DNA of 64,000 nucleotides from Paralithodes platypus (taxonomy: Eukaryota; Arthropoda; Malacostraca; Decapoda; Lithodidae), in NCBI GenBank assembly GCA_032716605.1, contig CM064552.1, positions 15,702,525 through 15,766,524 on the forward strand, written 5' to 3'. The translations under genes were made by a program, and so were the position numbers. Every line of letters starts with the position of its first letter. Position 1 is the stretch's first letter. Below are positions 50,411 through 60,779 of this stretch, in pieces. The notes beneath the pieces were generated by a model. The model was not told the DNA's origin, made no database searches, and worked only from the letters and a program-made list of their open reading frames with translations.

Positions 50411-50748
50411 CGGGAAAGGGTTTACTTATTGGTCGATTTATTTACTTAATCTACAGTTTATGTGTAGTTTCTCACAAGACCTCCATCAAGCTAAAACAAA
50501 AAACATTCCCAAGATCCCTCTTCTAGATCGATTTGTACATTTTTCGGTACAAAAATGTCCTGCCCTCCTAGAATGCAAGTTCGCTATCGCTCGCAAGGAA
50601 AAAATAGACATACAAATGGCACGAAAGGTCATACTATTGACAAAGAAATGGGGCGAAAAGACTTAAAATCGCCAAGTCTCATAATATGGAAACTAATGGG
50701 GCATAATATGAAGGAGAAGGGGGGCCAGAAAAACAACCATCTGTCACC
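50411..50748 (-). mobile_element. Family A copy adjoining the previous one
   Basis: Starts after TTAA (50407-50410) with CGGGAAAGGG and ends with CTGTCACC before TTAA (50749-50752). Contains GACCTCCATCAAGC, GCTCGCAAGG and GAAGGAGAAGGGGGGCC. Confidence 0.65.
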
Positions 50749-51025
50749 TTAATTAATCTCTCCTTAACCTAGCTTCCGGTACCAATAGTTGTCACCGAAA
50801 ATGGATGATAATAAAAGCTCTCGTGTGATACCCCCCAATGCCTCGTACTAAATGGAGGGCCACGTACAGTTTGGCTAAGTGGAATAACAGCCTATAACCA
50901 GATTCCGTACGGCAACAGGTGGATAAATATACCTGCGTGATTCTGCCTTTAGCCTTTCATCGCTAATGCCGGCCGTAGCTCGAGTCCATAGTTCACAGAG
51001 CTTCAACGATGTGTAACAGTGGTTT

Positions 51026-51027
<2 letters not shown>

Positions 51028-51070
<43 letters not shown>
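51028..51070. repeat. (GT)n(GA)n microsatellite
   Basis: About 17 GT then 4 GA repeats. Confidence 0.9.
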
Positions 51071-51072
<2 letters not shown>

Positions 51073-51159
51073 TTTATTGTATTTTATTTATATTTATTTT
51101 ATTTTTTCAACCAAGACTCATGGTTCGCCTCCCTCTTCCGTCACCCCGCCTATTATTCC

Positions 51160-51372
51160 ACGCCTGTGTTTTTTTTTTTTTTTTTTTCTTCTTCTCTCGG
51201 TGTTTTTTCTTCCTCGCCCCGTTTTCTGTGTGTTGCCGGTCGACCTGCTTCGTCAGCCCTTCGTGAGCTGACGGGGGGGGGGGGGGGGGGGGAGGGTAGG
51301 CTGGATAGGAGGGGGATGAGGGGGGGGGGGGATAGGAGAGGCAGGAGGGAGATAGTAGGGGCAGGAGGACAG
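51160..51372. repeat. Poly(T) and very G-rich block
   Basis: A T-run at 51170-51187 and then, at 51271-51365, runs of 22 and 12 guanines among GGA/GGAGG repeats. Several G-runs in close order could form a G-quadruplex (inference). Confidence 0.85.
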
Positions 51373-51689
51373 GGCTAGCTTTTTGTCTTCTCTGGCTACC
51401 TGTTCCATACGGGTTTTGTTTGCGTTTGTGAAGTCTATAGATTAGTATTGCTTATGTTTATTATATAGTCTACAGAAGTTTCGTTTGTAATTTGGGTAGG
51501 TCATACGGGTAAACTGTAAACAAGAACCCTAAATTCAAGTTAGTAAATAGTAACAAACATGGTATATACACATAAAGTGTTCTAAACGTTTACGTGTTCT
51601 AATATGAATGGTTAAGCCGAAGAACACTGTTAACGTTTACTATTTTGTTATAAATTCATATTAAACCACCAATTAATTTACAAATAAAC

Positions 51690-51800
51690 CTAATGAATGA
51701 AATCAATGAAACTAATGAATACATGTGGTACTCCAAGGACTCGAACCTAGGATATTCACTCCGAAATTCCGCGCACTAATCATTACGGTACACTATCAAA
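51690..51800 (-). mobile_element. tRNA-derived SINE, copy 3
   Basis: The minus strand reads GTGTACCGTAATGATTAG (A box side), TAGGTTCGAGTCC (B box), CCACATGTATTCATTAGTTT and CATTGATTTC, like 14893-15010 and 46904-47015. It lies in AT-rich DNA without other features. Confidence 0.65.
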
Positions 51801-52449
51801 ACAGTGCTACCTAACAGCTATCAACTAAATGTTCGATCATATTTTAACAGTGTAAGAGGATCCAGCTTGCCTTTTGTCTTTCACGTTAAGATACCTATTC
51901 GCTACAGGTTTTGTTTGCGAATATGATACTTTTCTCTACGATACAGTCTACAGTCGTAGGCTATTGAACAGCTACCTACAATATTAAACCAAATAAATAA
52001 TAACACAATTAAAAGTTTTAGACTGTATACTACTGCCATTTTAATATTAGCTTTAGTTTTGGTACACGTAGAAAGCTGCTCTCGAAAAGCTTATACTGTG
52101 AACATGTGAACACTTAACTGTAACAAGAATGGTACGGTCGCGTTAATAAGTCATGTCCCAGCTGTCATTACGTTTGGCTTGCTCTGTGCAGTATTAATGT
52201 CTGTCAGTTGTTGAATAGGGTGGGTAAGTGTAGGAACATGTTTGTATATTTCACACGATATGAAGAAATGAAGCTTAGATAATGCTGATACCAATTATTG
52301 ATCAACACATACTTGGTGCCGAGACATCACTTATTAGCGCGATTGTACATATAAACAATGATCAGCGTTTTATCTATTTATAATAGAAAACATGAACGAT
52401 TAAAACACTGCTTGTGTACCATTTCTTCTTATTACAATTAATTTATTAC
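51801..52449. other. No gene recognised
   Basis: AT-rich sequence; nothing beyond short ORFs without motifs. Confidence 0.4.
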
Positions 52450-52640
52450 ACCATTAATTTTGCGATAATATGACGCTTCACTCCATTCAGGTGTCAATTT
52501 TATCCTGTAACTTTAAAGAAATCGGCCTTCAGCTGAGACATCTTTTCCACCAATAAAATATACAAATTTAGGTGGACATTTTAGCATGCAGGACGTCTGG
52601 GAAGGTGTTTTGTTTAGCTTAGGGGACAAACTAATCTACA
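52450..52640 (+). mobile_element. Family A variant, partial (partner of 13540-13770)
   Basis: CATTCAGGTGTCAATTTTAT, CGGCCTTCAGCTGAG, and GACGTCTGGGAAGGTGTTTT then GTTTAGCTTAGGGGACAAAC: the same variant tail as at 13740-13770. Confidence 0.55.
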
Positions 52641-52767
52641 TTGCTCGAAAATGGCAGAAGCAAGCAAAATTCTCAATAATAAACAAAATATCAAAACAAC
52701 CTAAAAGACGTCGGAGCAGATAGAGTTAAAAGCAGGATTAGCCCGATAGAACTCGACCTAGATAATT

Positions 52768-53335
52768 AACCTTTTGAGGATTATGACGCATTTTGACATT
52801 TTGTTCTGGCTGTCATTAAACGATTTAATTCTGAGTGCGAAGGGTATATGGAAGTCAGAGAGTTGATTGGGCCTGTTTTACCCTTTTAAGGGGAAGCAGA
52901 CCGTTGTTCTGGACCCCCTTCTCCCTGATGTTTAGCCCCACTAGTTTTGACATTATAAGACGTTCGGCCCATTAGTTTGGCGATTTTAACACCTTTCGCC
53001 CCATTTCGTTGTCAATTTTAAGACCTTTCGTGCCATTTAGGTGTCAATTATTTCCTGGCGAGCGTAGCGAGCCTGCAATTTTAAGAGGAACCGGCCTTCG
53101 GCCGGAAAAAATTTCTACCAAAAAATGTAAAAATTTATCTAGGGGGTGTTTTTCTAAGCTAGATGGAGGTCGAGGGAGGAAACTAAAAAAATATACGAAT
53201 AAATGAATTAATAGACCAAACAAACGGTCCGTCTCCCCTTAATTCTCACAGATCCCTCGTAAGTTACACAAACTCGTCTAAAGATAGCCAGAATAAACTG
53301 TATAATCGCGTCATAATCCTCAAGGGGTTAAACCC
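52768..53335. mobile_element. Family B element split by a family A insertion
   Basis: The left arm (AACCTTTTGAGGATTATGAC, GGCTGTCATTAAACGA, GTATATGGAAGTCAGAG) and right arm (AGATAGCCAGAATAAAC, GCGTCATAATCCTCAAGG, GGTTAAA) pair. A 349-bp family A copy with TTAA on both sides sits between them, showing that family A inserted after family B. Confidence 0.75.
52890..53238 (+). mobile_element. Family A, complete, TTAA-flanked
   Basis: GGGGAAGCAGACCGTTGTTC at the left and AACAAACGGTCCGTCTCCCC at the right form the terminal inverted repeat. TTAA at 52886-52889 and 53239-53242. The CCGGCCTTCGGCCGG hairpin is intact. This is the reference copy for the family ends. Confidence 0.85.
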
Positions 53336-53354
53336 ATTGCAGGACGGCCAAATA

Positions 53355-53600
53355 CATAATTGACCACTTGCGAGTTTCGTTCTATAAGGAAGTTAGGGCT
53401 GCAGACATTGATATTTAGCAGAATTATCAGCTAAATTACGGTTCTAGTCCATTTATATATACATACAACCCAATTCAACATACATTTTTATCCTTTTATC
53501 GATTAGAACCCTACATTATTATTGCATTTTTTATTTATTTCGATTTAAATAGCTTCAACTTCCTTATAGCCTGAAACTCGCAGGGGGTCAATTAAACTAT
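53355..53600. mobile_element. Family C palindromic element
   Basis: TTGACCACTTGCGAGTTTCG, TTCTATAAGGAAGTTAGGGC at the left; CTTCAACTTCCTTATAGCCT, GAAACTCGCAGGGGGTCAAT at the right. Pairs end to end; second copy at 17215-17465. Confidence 0.7.
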
Positions 53601-54083
53601 TACGACAATAACCTGTTGAAACGAGCTGGTCGAATATGAATCATCATAACCGATTGAAGGTAGCCACAGTATAATATATAGTATGTTGCAAGACGTTGTA
53701 TATACCGTTTTCTTACATAAAACTAAAAACAATAAATGTCCCTTCATGCGAGTTACATTTGAGAAACCCTTGAGGAATATATTAGCCTGTTCAATTATAC
53801 GGATGCTACAAGTATGTGCTAATCAGCTTATTGATCAAACAACAATCTAGCTTTCCCTATTTTTTCTCGGGCAGATTAGTGAGTGTCCAGATAATAATGG
53901 AATACAAAAACTGAACCTTTCTCTTCCCATCCCGTTATCCGGGCCTTCAACTGAAAGTCGTGGAGGGGAGGGAGGGGGGGTCCTTGAAGGCCATAGTTTT
54001 AAATAATGGGAAGGAGTTTGTTCTTTTCACTGCTGCTGAAATATAGGACAGGAAGTGGACTCATATACTCCTTTTCCAGTTAA

Positions 54084-54432
54084 GGGGGGGGTCACCGTTT
54101 TTTTGTGTTTTATCTTTCTCTCCTTTTCTCGCTTTCCCTGGCTTGAATCCATTCGGCCCCATTTTAGCCAACTGTTTTAAGACGTGTATACACATTCAGG
54201 TGTCGATTTCTTCCTGGCGAGCGATAGCGAGAAATTTTTCTATCGAAAAATGTACAAATTTAGCTTGCTGTCAAAACAAAAATATATATACGCTGGATCG
54301 CTACCGCTCGCCAGGAAAATATTGACACCTGCATGGGGGTAAACGTCTTAAAACAGTAGGCTGAATGGGGCCGAATGGATACAAGGCAAAGAGAGAGGGA
54401 AAGAAAGATAACAAAAAGCGAGGTGGACTCCC
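54084..54432. mobile_element. TTAA-flanked long fold-back, family A relative
   Basis: The left arm (GGGGGGGTCACC, TTATCTTTCTCTCC, TTCGGCCCCATTTTAGCCAA, CTGTTTTAAGACG, GGTGTCGATTTCTTCCTGGC) pairs with the right arm over about 150 bp. TTAA at 54080-54083 and 54433-54436. It shares the GGCGAGCGATAGCGAG and TTTCTATCGAAAAATGTAC segments with family A, but both halves carry them, as if two family A ends were joined head to head. Partner: 62577-62964. Confidence 0.8.
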
Positions 54433-54494
54433 TTAATATGAATGACACGGGCAAAGAGACAATAGCGAGTCTATAACACTGACACACTCAATAA

Positions 54495-54705
54495 TAGTTC
54501 ACCCTTTCAGTACCGGTGACTTATTCTTTATTGATTTCAACTTCATATAGAAGATTGTATGAAGCTTAGGAAGGTAGCTAAGATGATTAATTGAGATTAT
54601 CTGTAGCCTTTTCATTGATATACGTCCTTCCTAAGCTAAATAAGATCTTTTAAAAGTTGTCCGAGTATAATGAAAAGTATGTCACCGGTACTGAATGGGT
54701 TAAGG
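54495..54705. mobile_element. Family B palindromic element
   Basis: ACCCTTTCAGTACCGGTGAC at the left and GTCACCGGTACTGAATGGG with TTAAGG at the right; internal AGCTTAGGAAGG and CCTTCCTAAGCT also pair. Confidence 0.75.
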
Positions 54706-54709
54706 AGTG

Positions 54710-55130
54710 GTGGATGTAGATTATGACAGGACAAATATAGAGTAGCGCTTGATAACTTTAGCCAGGTATCCAAGAAGGTTTTCTCACCTGTTGGTATAAT
54801 CTTATACTGTAATCTCACAAATCCCCACACATCAAAACTGCCCCTGAACAGCATTCTGATGGCCTGAACTGAAATGAAGGTTTTACATGTTGTTGTCCCC
54901 CAGGCTGTCTGACCGAACAGCCCCAAGGTCCCGAGCAAGGCCAAGGCCATAACCGAGTGCCCCCACAGAACCCTCCCTGCTTTACCACTAAGAATGCCCA
55001 GGTGACCAAAGCCGCTCCCAGGCGAGGAGCTGAGGAGGATGAGGAAATGCCTGGGACACCGAAGCCCCACTCAAGGCCCTGTGCCCCTCAACAATTATGA
55101 AGGGAAAGTTGAGGGACAAAGGAAAAATGT
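54710..55130. other. GC-rich unidentified segment
   Basis: Richer in GC than its surroundings, with an open minus-strand frame (54636-55070) that overlaps family B DNA and has no known motif. Possibly part of an unrecognised element; not called a gene. Confidence 0.35.
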
Positions 55131-55307
55131 GACGCTTTGGCTCCCAGTCACATAATGACAGCTGCTTTAGTAAATAGCAACCCTGTCTGTTTCTCCATTC
55201 CTTCTGTGTTGTTAGCCAGAACCTCTGCCATATACGTAACTGCCCGTGTGCAACCCTCTGTGTGTCGCACCAGACAATCTTTAGACTCCATTGATGATAA
55301 CGCCAGC

Positions 55308-55523
55308 TTAACCCGTTTAGGAGTGTGATAAGTTTTATTAGTTTATTTTGGCTATCATCAATTATTTTATTCAGCTTAGGAAGAATGTGTGGGAGCTAAC
55401 GAGTTCATTGATATATTTTTGGTCCTTTGATTCCTAGAGATCCTTCCTAAACTGCGTAAAGTAGTCTAATGCTAATCGAGAATAAAGATTATATATGCGT
55501 CCTCTTAACACTGAAAGGGTTAA
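55308..55523. mobile_element. Family B palindromic element
   Basis: CTTAACCCGTTTAGGAGTG, TTTGGCTATCATCAATTATT, GCTTAGGAAGAATGTGTGGG, TCCTTCCTAAACTGCG and CACTGAAAGGGTTAA in family order. Confidence 0.7.
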
Positions 55524-55799
55524 TCAACTACGATACCAAGGGGATATTGGAGGGATTTACAAGTTCAGCACCTTCGACACCCTCTCTGTCTCCTACACCC
55601 AGGACATTCGTTAGCATCCGCGACCAATGGTGGGACATCACTTCAGAGATCGATCAACCTATTCTCTGCCACATTAATGACCCTAAATAAATGAATAACC
55701 CATTGATGACCCAACATAAATTAATAACCCGAACCAGTGTAACTAATGGACCCATCCAATGCATGCACTTATACTAATTTCCAAAGCAATGGCCGTTAA

Positions 55800-56127
55800 G
55801 GGGAGATTTCCACCTGGAGATTTTTTTTCTGAACCTCTTTCTCCCTCATGTTTAGCCCCATTGCTTGTGAGATTTAAAGACGCTTGCCTTATTAGTTTGG
55901 CGATTTTAAGAACCCTCGCCCCATTTCTGTCAATTTTAAGACTATTCGCGCTATTTAGGTGTCGATTTTTTCCTGGCGAGCGTTAGCGAGCCTGTAATTT
56001 AAGGGGAACCGGCCTTCGGCCGGGGAATTTTTCTACCGAAAAATGTACAAATTTATCTTGAAAGGGGATCAAGGGGGAGTAATTTTAAGATTGATGGAAG
56101 TCTAGGGAATCAACTAAATACCTCCCC
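55800..56127 (+). mobile_element. Family A, TTAA on both sides
   Basis: GGGGAGATTTCCACCTGG start, CCTGGCGAGCGTTAGCGAGC, CCGGCCTTCGGCCGGGG hairpin, TACCTCCCC end; TTAA at 55796-55799 and 56128-56131. Confidence 0.8.
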
Positions 56128-56288
56128 TTAATTAAGTTGAAATATGTATCAGGTATATAATTATACAGTACATAAATCAAGGTGATCGAGTGACGGGGGT
56201 AAACAGATATATAGCATGGGTGTGATAATTTATTTAACCCATTTGATCACACGAAGTTCTATGTACGCTATTAATACTACTGCCAAAT

Positions 56289-56436
56289 GTATTCACTCGC
56301 CTTAAGTAGGACGTCTACAAACAATGTATTCACTCGCCTTAAGTAGGACGTCTACAAACAATGTATTCACTCGCCTTAAGTAGGACGTCTACAAACAATG
56401 TATTCACTCGCCTTAAGTAGGACGTCTACAAACAAT
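56289..56436. repeat. 37-bp tandem repeat, four identical copies
   Basis: The unit TATTCACTCGCCTTAAGTAG plus GACGTCTACAAACAATG repeats four times without visible change, so the expansion is recent. Confidence 0.95.
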
Positions 56437-56679
56437 CGCATTTAACCCTTTAATTTTGGCAGTTGAGTAATAATTTGTGAAGGTATAGTACTTACAAGAA
56501 AGCCCCAATAGACATAATCTGATCGAAAGAGCTAAAACTATTGGCCAATATCAATCACACCTTCCATGTCTTCCATCCATTGCATCTGACCAGGATATAT
56601 ATACACGAAAAGCAGACTCACACGAGCTAATAATCTGACATTGTTCGATTAGTACATTTTCAAGCTATTTTCCATTGGT

Positions 56680-56880
56680 ATCGTCTCTGGGTCTTCTCCT
56701 GGGCGACCTAGATGTGTGTGAGTTGGATTTATTTGTTATTATGATTTGTTTATATATTAATTTATTTGTTTATGTATTTAATTTTTTTTTTTCTGTTCGG
56801 GCTCTGTCTCGCGTCGGCTACCCCCAGCTATGGGGTATGTGCCGGAGTATATACATACATACATATACATAACTCGGCAA
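56680..56880 (+). mobile_element. LINE 3'-end fragment (family of 19812-21635)
   Basis: GTCTCTGGGTCTTCTCCTGG, GATGTGTGTGAGTTGG, TTCGGGCTCTGTCTCGCGTC and GGCTACCCCCAGC, ending in ATACATACATA repeats: the 3' UTR only. Confidence 0.75.
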
Positions 56881-57084
56881 CTATACTCGGTTCCTATTAA
56901 CCTGACCGTAAATACCCTAAGAGTATGATTTTGAATGAGACTGATTGGTTGGCAGTGGTGTGTGGAAGAGAGAGTCAACACAGGGTCATTTATTTGTTTG
57001 AGATTAGCATATGTGAAGGAATACAAACAAATGTACATGACATTACTTTGTCTAGGCTATCATTATACTTCCTTATACATAACA

Positions 57085-57186
57085 ATAGGCCTGAGTTTGA
57101 TTCCCGGCTAGAACGAGACGGCTAGGCAAGTCTTTTAACACCCCATGCCTCTGTTCACCTGGCAGTAAATAGACACCTGGAGTTAA
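57085..57186 (+). mobile_element. SINE of a second family, truncated
   Basis: B box-like GAGTTTGATTCCCGG (57094-57108) is followed by a body ending in the core GTTCACCTGGCAGTAAATAG, ACACCTGGAGTTAA. The core also occurs, inverted, at 61702-61730. A family A copy is inserted at its terminal TTAA. Confidence 0.6.
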
Positions 57187-57582
57187 GGGGGGATGTTTTC
57201 TGTTTTTTTCTGGCCGCCCTTCTCCCTCATATGTAGCCCCATTACTTTTGAGAATCTATAACGTTCGTCTCATTAGTTTGGCGATTTTAAGACCTTTCAC
57301 CCCATTTCTTTGTCAATATTAGAACCTTTCGCGTCATTTAGGTGTCGATTATTTCCTGACGAGCGATAGCGATCCAGTAATTATAGAAGGAACTGGCCTT
57401 CGGCCGGAATATTTTTCTACCGAAAAATGTACAAGTTTATCTCGCAAGGGGGGGGGGGGGGGGGCCTCTAGGGTGTTTTTTTTTTTTTTTTTTTTTTTTT
57501 ACAGTATGATGAAAGTCTAGCTAGTAAAATAAAAATAAATATATATATATATATATATATAAATAGACCCACAAAATACCCC
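57187..57582 (+). mobile_element. Family A with internal homopolymers
   Basis: GGGGGGATGTTTTCTG start after TTAA (57183-57186), a GGCCTTCGGCCGG hairpin, then a run of 18 G, 24 T and (TA)n, and an AAATACCCC end followed by TTGC. The homopolymers expand the usual length. Confidence 0.7.
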
Positions 57583-57841
57583 TTGCCCCCTACAATGAGG
57601 TAGTCCACATACTGGACATACCATTGGTCACGAACCCTCCCCATCACTTGACCTGTCTACGGCCACCTTTAATTTGGGTTACTAACTCATACTTACTATA
57701 ATATACAGTATATTAGTGCTGCTACGCGTCTCAACATATTTAACGATGGACTAAATTTGTCCTGTTATTGTTCGTATATATTTGTCGATTTGTCCTAGTT
57801 TCAAATATTTTGCTCTCTCTATATATATATATATATATTTA

Positions 57842-58299
57842 TTACCTGACGTCGTGATCCCCGAAGGGGTGGCCACGAACGAAACGCCCCCATGCACCTC
57901 TGTCCCCAGTCAGTTGACGCCCCTCCTCCCAACCAGCACCGCCTTCATTCATATACTCCTTCACTCCATCCTTCCAACTCTCTTTCGATTTACTTCTCCC
58001 TCTCTGTCCTTCCACCTCGCTCTCGTACACCCTCTTAGTCATTCTCTCGCTTCCCATACGTTCCATATGGCCGAACAATCTCAAGGTGTTCCTTTTCACA
58101 CTTTCCAGCACATCTACCTCCACACCACACCTTCTTACTTCCTCATTCGTCTGTCTATCCCTCCATGTATCTCCGCACGCACTTCTCAAGTAATTAATTT
58201 CCACCCCTCTCACTCTGAGTTTCTCCACCAACGTCCATGCTTCGCTTCCGTAAGTCAGTGTCGGGATTACCACCCTGTCACGCAAGGACTTCTTCACTT

Positions 58300-58302
<3 letters not shown>
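57842..58302 (-). pseudogene. LINE RT C-terminal fragment (subfamily of 36486-37240)
   Basis: The minus strand encodes SLRDRVVIPTLTYGSEAWTL, YLRSACGDTWRDRQTNEEVR, LESVKRNTLRLFGHMERMGS, ERMTKRVYESEVEGQRGR and GRQLTGDRGAWGRFVRGH. The frame is open to its natural end but holds only the last part of the RT. Its 5' side is cut by (TA)n at 58303-58344. Not a host gene. Confidence 0.8.

Positions 58303-58344
<42 letters not shown>
58303..58344. repeat. (TA)n microsatellite
   Basis: About 20 TA repeats at the LINE truncation point. Confidence 0.95.
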
Positions 58345-58350
<6 letters not shown>

Positions 58351-58586
58351 GACACTTATTCCTCACTCGACCAGAACATCAGCAATAGACCTTACCCCTC
58401 CCTTCCCAACATACTCCCCCACCCAACATACCCTAGGCTACCATACCCTGTTAACGATACCCTAGCCTAGCCTGTTGACACCCTACACCCACGCACACAC
58501 ACCCTATACATTCACTTTCCCACCCCCCTATACTGTATACCTTGCAACCTACCCTACCGTGGACAGTTATAATTCAGAAGCCTTAA

Positions 58587-58917
58587 GGGGGTCTTTCTGG
58601 ATCCCTTTCTCCCTCATGTTTAGCCTACTTTTTAATTTAAAGAAGTTTGCCCCATAACTTTATCGAACTTGAGACCTTTCGTCCCATTTCTTTGTCAATT
58701 TTAAGAGCTTTCGTACCATTTAGGTGTTGATTATTTCCTGACGAGCGAATAACGAGCCTGCATTATAAGAGGAACCAGCTTTCGGTTGGGACAATTTTCT
58801 ACCAATTTTTTTACAAATACATCAAAGGGTGGTATAAGGGGTTAGTTTAATTTAAACGTGATAGAGGTCTAGGGGGCTAATTACCCCCCCCCCCCGCCCC
58901 TCCCCCCCTCCCCCCTC
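58587..58917 (+). mobile_element. Family A, TTAA on both sides, C-run at the end
   Basis: GGGGGTCTTTCTGGATCC start, CCTGACGAGCGAATAACGAG, AGAGGTCTAGGGGG, then C-runs and CCCCCCTC; TTAA at 58583-58586 and 58918-58921. Confidence 0.7.
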
Positions 58918-59017
58918 TTAAAATATATTAAGTATATGAATATAGATGTACTTTATCTTTGATTCTTCCACATCGTCATACACAACATACTTTAATTCAA
59001 CATCCTACCCTAATGCT

Positions 59018-59225
59018 TAACCCCTTGAGTACGATGACGCACTTTTACCTTTTATTCTTGCTAAGATTAGACCATGTCATGCAGCTTATGGACCTACGCT
59101 ATTCAGAAGGTTTATTGAGATCGTATTACCCATTCGAGTCCAAGAGGTAGATTACAAGCTAAAAATATATATATATAATGGTAAACAGAACAAATGAAAA
59201 ATAAGTCATCGTGCTGAAGGGGTTA
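59018..59225. mobile_element. Family B palindromic element
   Basis: TTAACCCCTTGAGTACGATG and AAGTCATCGTGCTGAAGG, GGTTAAC pair at the ends. A second, weaker copy follows at once. Confidence 0.7.
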
Positions 59226-59440
59226 ACAGTATATATTTTTCAGCACAATGGTACCTTTCTTTATTTTATTCAGGCTAGCAGTGGACGACGTTATTCAGCT
59301 CAGGAAGGACCTATGTTTATCTGAATGCTAGCATGTTAGTTTTTACCCCTTTGATTCCTACAGGCCCTTACTAAGTTGAACAAAATATGTGTTAACCAGA
59401 ATAGGCGCCAAGTGACACCACCATACTGAATAAGTTAAAA
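59226..59440. mobile_element. Family B-related element, divergent
   Basis: TTTTCAGCACAATGGTACC, AGCTCAGGAAGGACCTATG, ACAGGCCCTTACTAAGTTGA and GCCAAGTGACACCACCATAC with CTGAATAAGTTAA follow family B order with many changes. Confidence 0.5.
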
Positions 59441-59482
59441 TGTCGGTCAATATAAACCTAGTAAGGAAAATCAATAACCTGC

Positions 59483-59484
<2 letters not shown>

Positions 59485-59572
<88 letters not shown>
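59485..59572. repeat. (CA)n, about 44 repeats
   Basis: Uninterrupted CA dinucleotide run. Confidence 0.98.
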
Positions 59573-59573
<1 letters not shown>

Positions 59574-59659
59574 GGGTATAAAACAGGTATATAAAATCGT
59601 TAGACATACTGATAAATATTGATTTTTCTAACCATATTCTTTAGATAGGTTCATTACTA

Positions 59660-59875
59660 TATCCTGTTCCAAATAAGTAGGCCAGAAATCTTAAACACTA
59701 ACCTCTATAACTCACAAATTATTATAGCAATCGAGCAAATATTTATACCATTTGGGAAGGGTCAGCTAGGGAATAGGTATGGAAATGTACAGCCCTTTTT
59801 GAGTTACAGAGGCTAGGGTTCACGATTTACAGCCTACCTATTTGGAACAGGGTATAGTAATTGAACTTCTTATGA
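59660..59875. mobile_element. Family D fold-back element, best copy
   Basis: The ends CCTGTTCCAAATAAGTAGGC and GCCTACCTATTTGGAACAGG are inverted repeats of about 20 bp; internal marks as in 2085-2290. TAT or ATA flanks both sides. Confidence 0.75.
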
Positions 59876-59944
59876 GTATATTAATTATTTCACTTGAATT
59901 TATCTTTTCATACCTTCTATTAACGAATATTTCCTGACATTGTA

Positions 59945-60180
59945 CGCTACTATAGTCGGTTTATTTCCAGCTGATGGTAAATTGCCATGTAGTCACCTTG
60001 CATACTCAGCGATTACTACGATGTTCTAGCGAAAAAATGTGTTACTTATGAACATTTAGCAATAATAATACACAAAGACATGGTAGTTTCATATTTTTAA
60101 ACTTCGTATTGAGAAATAAGTTGCTGTGGGATTGAATTTACCATCAGCGGAAAACAAACATGCTACAATAAGTCTAATAA
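59945..60180. mobile_element. Family E fold-back element
   Basis: CCAGCTGATGGTAAATTGCC at the left and GAATTTACCATCAGCGGAAA at the right pair; between them GCGATTACTACGATG and GAGAAATAAGTTGCTGTGGG. Second copy at 63220-63430. Confidence 0.7.
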
Positions 60181-60413
60181 TTTAAATACAATAAAATAAG
60201 AAAATCAAGGGAATAAAATACGTATTAAAAAGGTATACATAATCAATGGGTATATATCGTTTTCAAACTAATTTTCTATTTTTCATCGAGCGTAAAAGCA
60301 GCTTGGCCTATCGAGTAATGCGGAAGTGTTGTGTAAATACATTCCTTTGTGCTCAGTAAACATTAAGTAACTCAGCTATTTAGGTTGACATTTGAAAAAG
60401 ATTATAGTACTTG

Positions 60414-60470
<57 letters not shown>
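60414..60470. repeat. (TG)n, about 28 repeats
   Basis: Clean TG dinucleotide run ending in TATG. Confidence 0.98.
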
Positions 60471-60475
<5 letters not shown>

Positions 60476-60689
60476 TAATGTTTTGACAATCCAGAAAAAA
60501 ATCCGTATACAATATCGCCATCATTACTTCACATATATATGATAATTTTGCTCCCATATATACTGAAAACTCACCCTGTAGCATAATTATGATATACACA
60601 GATACACCGAATAATATATATACTTAGCAAAGTAATAACGTCGTGCAATATCATGTTTTCACTCTTAGAGCTTCTTCTTAATGTTGAGC

Positions 60690-60745
60690 GGTACTTGCAT
60701 CAGTGACCTGATGAAGCTATCTGCGAAACGTTGTCAATAAAGTGC
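60690..60745 (+). ncRNA. Hammerhead-like motif, probably vestigial
   Basis: CTGATGA (60708-60714), GAAAC (60725-60729) and GTC (60733-60735) occur in the order and close spacing of a minimal hammerhead ribozyme core. A 2-bp stem (AC with GT) closes the last loop. Stem II would be only GC/GC and stem I does not pair. AATAAA follows at 60736-60741. Penelope-like retroelements are known to carry minimal hammerheads; that link is inference. Confidence 0.3.
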
Positions 60746-60779
60746 TCTTCTTCAGATGGTGTTTTTTGTTCACTCCTTC

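Larger units (their letters stand above)
49942..50836. mobile_element. MITE (family of 2499-2709), interrupted by two family A copies
   Basis: The left end AGGTCGGTATCACATGAG, then TTTCCCTCAATTATTTATGT and AAACATTGGTGAGTC, is the inverse of 2650-2709. The right part TTGTCACCGAAAATGG with AAAAGCTCTCGTGTGATACC is the inverse of 2499-2545. Between them lie about 670 bp of family A (50110-50748). Excluding those, the MITE is about 220 bp, as expected. Confidence 0.7.

Noticed and set aside
51019..51378. Poly-Val/Cys, Phe and Gly ORFs
   Set aside because: Direct translation of GT, T and G runs.
54636..55070. 144-codon minus-strand gene
   Set aside because: Overlaps a family B element, no recognised domain; kept only as an unidentified segment.
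57842..58366. Host gene on the minus strand
   Set aside because: GSEAWTL, TWRDRQTNEE and GHMERMG are LINE RT C-terminal motifs; the first 22 codons are (TA)n translation.
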